Assembly: GCF_000699445.3 (NCBI RefSeq)
Contig: NC_067196.1
Location: forward strand, 43,553,806 to 43,617,805
DNA: 64,000 bases
Origin: Schistosoma haematobium
Taxonomy: Eukaryota; Platyhelminthes; Trematoda; Strigeidida; Schistosomatidae
Reading direction: 5' to 3'
Below the pieces are notes generated by a model. The model did no database searches, was not told where the DNA came from, and was given only the letters and a program-made list of their open reading frames with translations. Below are positions 58,993 through 64,000 of this stretch, piece after piece; position 1 is the stretch's first letter; each line of letters begins with the position of its first letter. The translations under genes and the position numbers were made by a program.

Positions 58993-60285
58993 TCTCAAGC
59001 AAAATATGCAGGTCAAAATTGAGTACATAGAATATTCAACAAGTGAATCATAATATTATAATCATTGAGTTTAACATTAAAGTAAACGAACAACGTAGGA
59101 ATTATGAAATACTTCTATGTTAATATTGTTATCGATTGGAGAATTGTGGTTATTAGTTCTAACATTCTTGACAATTGTATCCTTCCACATCTATAAATTA
59201 AACTCAAATATGTCTATGAATTCTGAGTTTACGAGTCATTTTAATTGGCATAAAAATTACAAATGTTGAAATGTTTTGCTGAATCATTTCATTTCATAAC
59301 TAAGGACTTCTGTGATAATATATTAGTATCCAAGAAAATAAAGAATGCATTGAAATGCTAAGTTATCAATATCTATGTGAAACAGAATGCCAAACACGTT
59401 ATAATAATACTCCGATCAATATAAAGAGAAAATTCCTCTTAGCTCTTCTCAAATTAATCCCACTCAGATGTGTAGAAGCATCTAGCTGACATATTTCAAA
59501 TTGTATAAGATATGGATCATAAATTTCATTTTTAGTCATTACCAAAAGTATGCAACTCATCATTTTATCTAATGAACAATTGAATAATAATGATAGAATC
59601 CCAGAGAATAATACTAATCTTTAACGTCCACATGTTTCATATAATCTTGTTCAGCATAGAAACTATTTTTTTATTTGTTAATTTAAATTACAGTTTAGAG
59701 TATACACATGTGTTGACTTGATTATTTGTTGATCAAAATGCAATAACAGTTTTGTTAAGAATTTAATTTAGATATCGTTAAATGTAGTAAGTTTTTAATT
59801 TAGATAAAACAAGTTTATTCAGTTTATAAACAAAGAGTATAAGAGTAATGGTGGAGAAGATTTGTAGCTCAGGTGGATGATTCTGATGGAGTTTTGTTCT
59901 CTGACCTGGATGATTTGGTCGTGAAGCTTTCATCGTTAACGATGAGAGAGAACAAAACTTCATCAAAAGTATCAAAGTAATATTGGTTAATTTTATAATG
60001 AATTAATCAGTAATTAAATTGTATTACTGTTCAGTAATTTATTCAACATGTTTACTTTGGTTCTTTGTTTGTTTGTTTGTTTTTTTGCAGAAAATCCATC
60101 TTTGTAAAATGCATATGTTTGTATATTGTCATTTATTTTTTATAATGGGGTGCTCATCACTAGTAAAAGTGATTTTTTTGATACTGTTATGATTGTATAA
60201 CTATAATTTTAAGTATATTCAAGTATTTACCATGATCATTGTGAAAATGTGTGTTTTATTTATTCACTTGTCTATTGATTTATTA
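58993..60285. other. AT-rich stretch, nothing assigned
   Basis: 59860-59960 contains an inverted pair around GTTTTGTTCTCT and AGAGAACAAAACTTCAT, about 12 bases each. No gene or RNA is supported. A short (GTTT)n run lies near 60068. Confidence 0.4.
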
Positions 60286-60286
60286 G

Positions 60287-60437
60287 TCGATGCAAGCTAA
60301 ACCACCATTGAAAACCTAGAAACACTGGACGGTGTGCGGGATTGTGGACGCGCACTGCTGAGGAGTCTCATGCTAGAACGAAACGACCGTCCATTGCTTC
60401 CGGGTTTCCAATGGTGGTCTAGCCTACATCGACTTAT
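60287..60437 (+). repeat. SINE foldback with the best-preserved first-family hammerhead core
   Basis: The arms are 60290-60340 (AGTCGATGCAAGCTAAACCA) and 60408-60437 (ATGGTGGTCTAGCCTACATC). On the + strand the centre reads GTGGACGCGCACTG, CTGAGGA (60358-60364), GTCTCATGCTAGAAC, GAAAC (60380-60384), then GACCGTC with possible cleavage after 60391. Both conserved core motifs are intact, but stem I has one mismatch and stem II is weak (C opposite A). Confidence 0.62.
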
Positions 60438-60715
60438 GTTCCTTCAAAATACTGGAGCCCATGTGCGCCATTGGTTTGAAATCAGGGTTTTCCAACTCCT
60501 CTAGGTGGACTCTCCGTGTCCACCAACCCAGTTAAAGCTCCAGACATTCGCTTTGCTTCCTCAAAATTTAGTAACCAACACCCTCGCCGCGAGAAGGCAG
60601 TGAGTAGGACTTCCCTGTCAGTGGTTGTATGCACGTGGTCATGTGTGAGCATTTCGACAGGGAGAGCTGACCCTCCCCACTCTCGACCGTACCAGGGCAT
60701 TGAAATGACACTAAA
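60438..60715 (-). repeat. GC-rich repeat segment, unknown family
   Basis: Directly after the SINE, a segment clearly less AT-rich than the flanks is open on both strands (minus frame 60721-60482 includes MPWYGREWGGSALPVEMLTH and GCWLLNFEEAKRMSGALTGL). The composition shift suggests a younger insertion or a 3' part of a retroelement. I cannot name a domain. It ends near 60715, where AT-rich sequence resumes. Confidence 0.45.
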
Positions 60716-60779
60716 AGACAATTATTTTTTATTATTTTACTCCGATTTTCGACGCAATTATTGGTATTAGATATGTTTC

Positions 60780-61560
60780 ACAACTGCGCTACACATGACT
60801 GTTTCAGTTTTTACTTGTTGTACATATACTTTATAGATATTTCATTTGATTTTATCAAACTAAGTTAGGATTTGAATGTATAAACTGACATTTATAGAGA
60901 AGAATAAACAATTTATTTAACTTAAATAAACAGATACCACGATATTCAGGTTAAATATTTCAATTCTGAAGTTCATATCAGTCATGTTTTCATTGGACTA
61001 GATGAAATCTTCACAAATTGATCTATTTATTTCACTAAAAGTTCAATCAATACTGTATTTCATAACTTTTTATTAATTAGAAAATACAGTATTACAAATT
61101 AACGTATATTATCGTCAACAAATGTAGAAGTTAACTTAAACATAAACGTATTGTTTATGCCCCATTTCTTAGTGGCAAAAAGAAATGGAAAAAGACGTAT
61201 ATGTAAGCTTCATTGGAACTTATGCTTCTCATGAGATACAAACCTCTTAAACCCAAGGGTCGAAGTCAGAGACGTTACTCCCAAGGTATGGGGTCAATGA
61301 CCAAACTCCTTTTGATGTGATTGATTATTTATCGATAACTAACACAATGTTGTCAGTTGCGATCAAATATTGTCAACGCTACCAAAAACAATATGAATAG
61401 TTGAGACGCTCCAGTATGAGGGTCACTAGGAATAAAAAACGCTCTTTTTATTTGTATTATTCTAGATTGGTACCCAGCATCAGCACCAATTCAATGATGG
61501 TGGTTTTCAGGTCATACAGCGGCTTGATTATTATCTAACTTGATTAAGCTTGTAATACCA
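60780..61560. other. AT-rich stretch, nothing assigned
   Basis: No gene or RNA is supported. 61430-61530 has short strings reminiscent of the RTE leader (GAATAAAAAACGCTCTTTTT) but too weak to assign. Confidence 0.35.
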
Positions 61561-61570
61561 TGTGACGTAT

Positions 61571-61925
61571 ATGCCGCCGCCGACCACAACTCTGTCATGG
61601 GCTATCCTATCCAGTTGTTTCTAAGCACGACTCATTCTTTTGATGTTTGTCTCCATTTCCCTATGGAATGACTTCTTTTATCCACATCCTTTCTTATCGT
61701 ATTCAGAGTTCCAATTCAGGTCTTACCTTGTAACATGGTCTGACGATTTCTGCAACGTGTACCTTATCCACCTCTATTGAGTTTTCCTAATTGCCTCTCC
61801 ATCTGGAATCTGGTTTATTGTCCACCACAGTTGATTATGACAAATGATGTCTGACCAATGGACCTGGAGTATGTTGCGTAGACATGTGTTTACAAATACG
61901 TGTAGTTCTCGGATTACTTTCATAT
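61571..61925 (-). mobile_element. RTE 3' region fragment
   Basis: On the minus strand broken frames show NTCLRNILQVHWSD, a basic segment and RMSRAWKQLDRIAHDRV-like sequence, the C-terminal part of the RTE protein. The subfamily string shared with 41.0 kb (CAACTGTGGTGGACAATAAA on the sense strand) is present. No tail repeat is visible. Confidence 0.68.
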
Positions 61926-62385
61926 GATAATTAGAATTAAGTGGAAATTGATGTTCTCAACTTATTTACCCATTCCGATAAACAACAAAGGAAACGTTTT
62001 ATTGACTGATATAATTTGAATATGTTTTGATAATAATAATTGTTTGTTTTGTTAAGTATTGAAAAATCAAAAATAGTATTTAGATACAGGGAACTGACAA
62101 GAGCAAAAATAAACATACATATTTATTTATTCACTAGCTCACTTCCATATATATAAAGTTAACAACGGAAATGATCTAACTTCCATCCTCGAGTATTATT
62201 AATCAATCAAATGAAAAACAATCATTACTTTACCTACGATATTCATATGCTTTATTTATTTGTTGACGTGTATTCGATTAATTTAAGAAATAATAGTATA
62301 TCCAAGGTTTTATTTATTAGTCAAGAGTCAGGTAATCGAAACATAATAGTCACATGTTTTCATTTAATTTAAATGATGAAAAGCT
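61926..62385. other. AT-rich stretch, nothing assigned
   Basis: No gene, RNA or recognised repeat is supported. Confidence 0.4.
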
Positions 62386-62387
62386 GT

Positions 62388-62441
62388 GAAATCCAGAACT
62401 AGCGTCTTGTCTTTTACGAAACTCGTCAGATGGAGTCACAA
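62388..62441 (-). repeat. SINE remnant with decayed hammerhead
   Basis: The minus strand reads CTCCATCTGACGAGTTTCGT followed by AAAGACAAGACGCTAG and TCTGGATTTCAC. CUGACGA is intact but the GAAA block is lost (AAGA). The match to the 47.6-kb family is short. Confidence 0.4.
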
Positions 62442-62726
62442 ATAGGAAAAAAAGCATGTCTAGGATTCTGTTGCCCAACACTACCCAACTTTACGAAAAA
62501 ATCGTGACTGTTGAACAACGTCAAGATGATCTGCTCAAGATGAATATATACTAAAAGCGACTGATGAAAATTAGTCCTTAAACTTAACATTAAAAATATA
62601 CAAACCTTTTCAAACAATGAATAATAATAAATTTTCACTTTATTAAGTTCATGCCTATTTATCATATCATGACTCAAGAGTTTAATACAGGTAGACTTTT
62701 GTTAACTATACAAATGTATTCACTCC

Positions 62727-62862
62727 GCCTTAAGCCCCTCTGGGGCTATTACCGGTCCCAAGTCTGGACAAAGGAGGAGGGTTGGGCATGAGGTAAGCGA
62801 ATCGATACTGTAGAAAAGTAACACTCTAAAAAACGCTAACTAGAAAAAATAATTCAAACCAT
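62727..62862 (+). mobile_element. RTE 5' leader fragment (sense)
   Basis: The + strand reads CCCCTCTGGGGCTATTACCG, then GGAGGAGGGTTGGGCATGAG and AAAAAACGCTAACTAG, the leader that precedes the endonuclease in the 1-kb copy. No coding part follows. Confidence 0.6.
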
Positions 62863-63354
62863 ATATGTATTAGCTATTTATTAGTTTTTGAAACAAGTTA
62901 GGTTTAATTATTGCTTATTATTCAGTTTTAATAAAACAGTTTCGCGTTAATGATGTTCATTTGTATGTATTGTTCATTACAGATTGATCTCATTCAGAAC
63001 ATTATTAAAAGGTTAGGAAAATTGAACAGCTGTTTCATGCTAGTCTGAGACAATGTACACCTATGATTTCAACAGTGCTCAAATTTATTAGCTTATAATC
63101 TTGCAACGAACCATTAGCAATAAAACTGTATAGTAACGACTCCCTAATACTTAACATATATTTTTTAAATGAATTAATTTGCAATTAGATGATTTGAAGA
63201 GAGTGTTTTTATCATGAAACAAATATGAGCTAAAGCACAGGTGAATATTCATTCTAATTTGTAACTGGTATGAATTCATTTCAGTTATTCAATAGATCAG
63301 ATTATTTGGAATCATTATGCAACATTATTGATATTGGCTCATTCAATAATTTTT
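62863..63354. other. AT-rich stretch, nothing assigned
   Basis: 63000-63060 has a faint SINE-like string. No gene or RNA is supported. Confidence 0.35.
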
Positions 63355-63355
63355 T

Positions 63356-63482
63356 TCTGGTTAGCGTTTTTTAGCGAGTTAGTTTTCTACGGGATGGAGT
63401 CTCTAACCCCATGTCCAACCCTCCTTCTTTATCCCTGCTTGGGACCGGCAGTAGCCCCTGGAGAGACTCCAGGCAGAGTTGA
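63356..63482 (-). mobile_element. RTE 5' leader fragment (antisense)
   Basis: The + strand reads GTTAGCGTTTTTTAGCGAGT, TCTAACCCCATGTCCAACCC and CTGCTTGGGACCGGCAGTAG, the inverse of the leader at 62727. It is the cleanest leader copy. The two leaders face away from a common centre about 500 bases wide. Confidence 0.62.
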
Positions 63483-63927
63483 TATTGGCTCATATATTAT
63501 ACATTTTTTTAAAATTGAAAATGTCAAGAATGACACCAATTTGTGTAGAAATGAAAAAAAGAAGTTTCTATTTTAAGGTTAAATAAACTTGGTTTATAAA
63601 AATAGTTCTCTTCCTTTCTCTAGAAAGCTTAAATATTTATCTCTATAATTTATTGAGTTGATGCATCAATATTCAAGGTTACCAATCATATTAGAAAAAG
63701 AACGCAATACTAAAAAAAAGAAATCACATTTCTATTTTAAGAAATACAGTTTTCTTTTAGCTATATATGTTTGGTATTTCAATTAATTATATGATAAAAC
63801 TACTTTTTCTTCCAGTATTATACGTCAATACATTTAGAAAATGAACAGATATTACATTTTAAAAAATTAAACAATTTGTAAATTCACTTGGTATTGTTTA
63901 CTTGAATTTTCTTATTGATGATTGATG
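63483..63927. other. AT-rich stretch, nothing assigned
   Basis: No gene or repeat is recognised before the last SINE trace. Confidence 0.4.
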
Positions 63928-64000
63928 ACTGTAATTGATCAGTCTCTTGCTGGTATATATGCATCATGTGTGGATTGCCTCGATATAGCCTTAAGTTTTA
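63928..64000 (-). repeat. SINE 3' part (second family), cut by the window end
   Basis: GATGACTGTAATTGATCAGT, then CTCTTGCTGGTATATATGCA and GGATTGCCTCGATATAGCC match 47506-47570. The head would lie beyond the window. Confidence 0.55.

Noticed and set aside
1..64000. CRISPR arrays, bacterial operons, phage or plasmid features
   Set aside because: Spliced animal-type gene, polymerase III SINEs and non-LTR retroelements show a eukaryotic nuclear genome; no regular direct-repeat and spacer array is present.

Overview
The window looks like nuclear DNA of a blood fluke (Schistosoma or a close relative). It is AT-rich and intron-rich, with one clear multi-exon animal gene and a dense set of degraded schistosome-type repeats: RTE/SR2-like non-LTR retrotransposons, Penelope-like fragments with a GIY-YIG domain, a Merlin transposase relic, tRNA-headed SINEs with hammerhead-ribozyme-like segments, and (TA)n and (AAGT)n microsatellites. 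The species cannot be fixed from the sequence alone.

Genes. A kelch-repeat gene closely resembling RABEPK (Rab9 effector protein with kelch motifs) runs on the + strand through six phase-compatible exons from 3976 to 15535. Its first coding exon is not identified. Its first intron carries two truncated non-LTR elements in opposite orientations. Downstream, two unassigned + strand exon candidates (15869-15992, and 23708-23927 with a stop and AATAAA) may belong to a second gene. Further isolated exon candidates lie at 20453-20619 (minus) and 43697-43757 (plus). An intronless 351-residue ORF at 44222-45277 has a weak resemblance to the immediate-early-response (IER) family. A short piece resembling the start of linker histone H1 lies at 2751-2860.

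Layout. 1-3.9 kb: RTE 5' end, CpG-rich patch, H1-like piece, Merlin relic. 4-15.5 kb: RABEPK-like gene. 15.5-24 kb: exon candidates, a Penelope fragment and SINE foldbacks. 24-44 kb: mainly repeats, SINEs and unassigned AT-rich DNA. 44-45.3 kb: IER-like ORF. 45-64 kb: SINEs with hammerhead-like motifs, a deleted RTE copy (about 51-52.4 kb), a second Penelope fragment, an LTR-like block (about 56.55-57.07 kb) and RTE 5' and 3' fragments.

The most notable structure is a foldback arrangement of SINEs. At 41277-41608 two SINE bodies, each carrying a decayed hammerhead, form 115-nt inverted arms around a 75-nt tRNA-like loop. The unit sits inside an RTE copy and is flanked by a 12-bp direct repeat that looks like a target-site duplication. 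Similar inverted SINE arms recur at about eight other places in the window. All comparisons were made by eye from the sequence and remembered family signatures; no database search was run.
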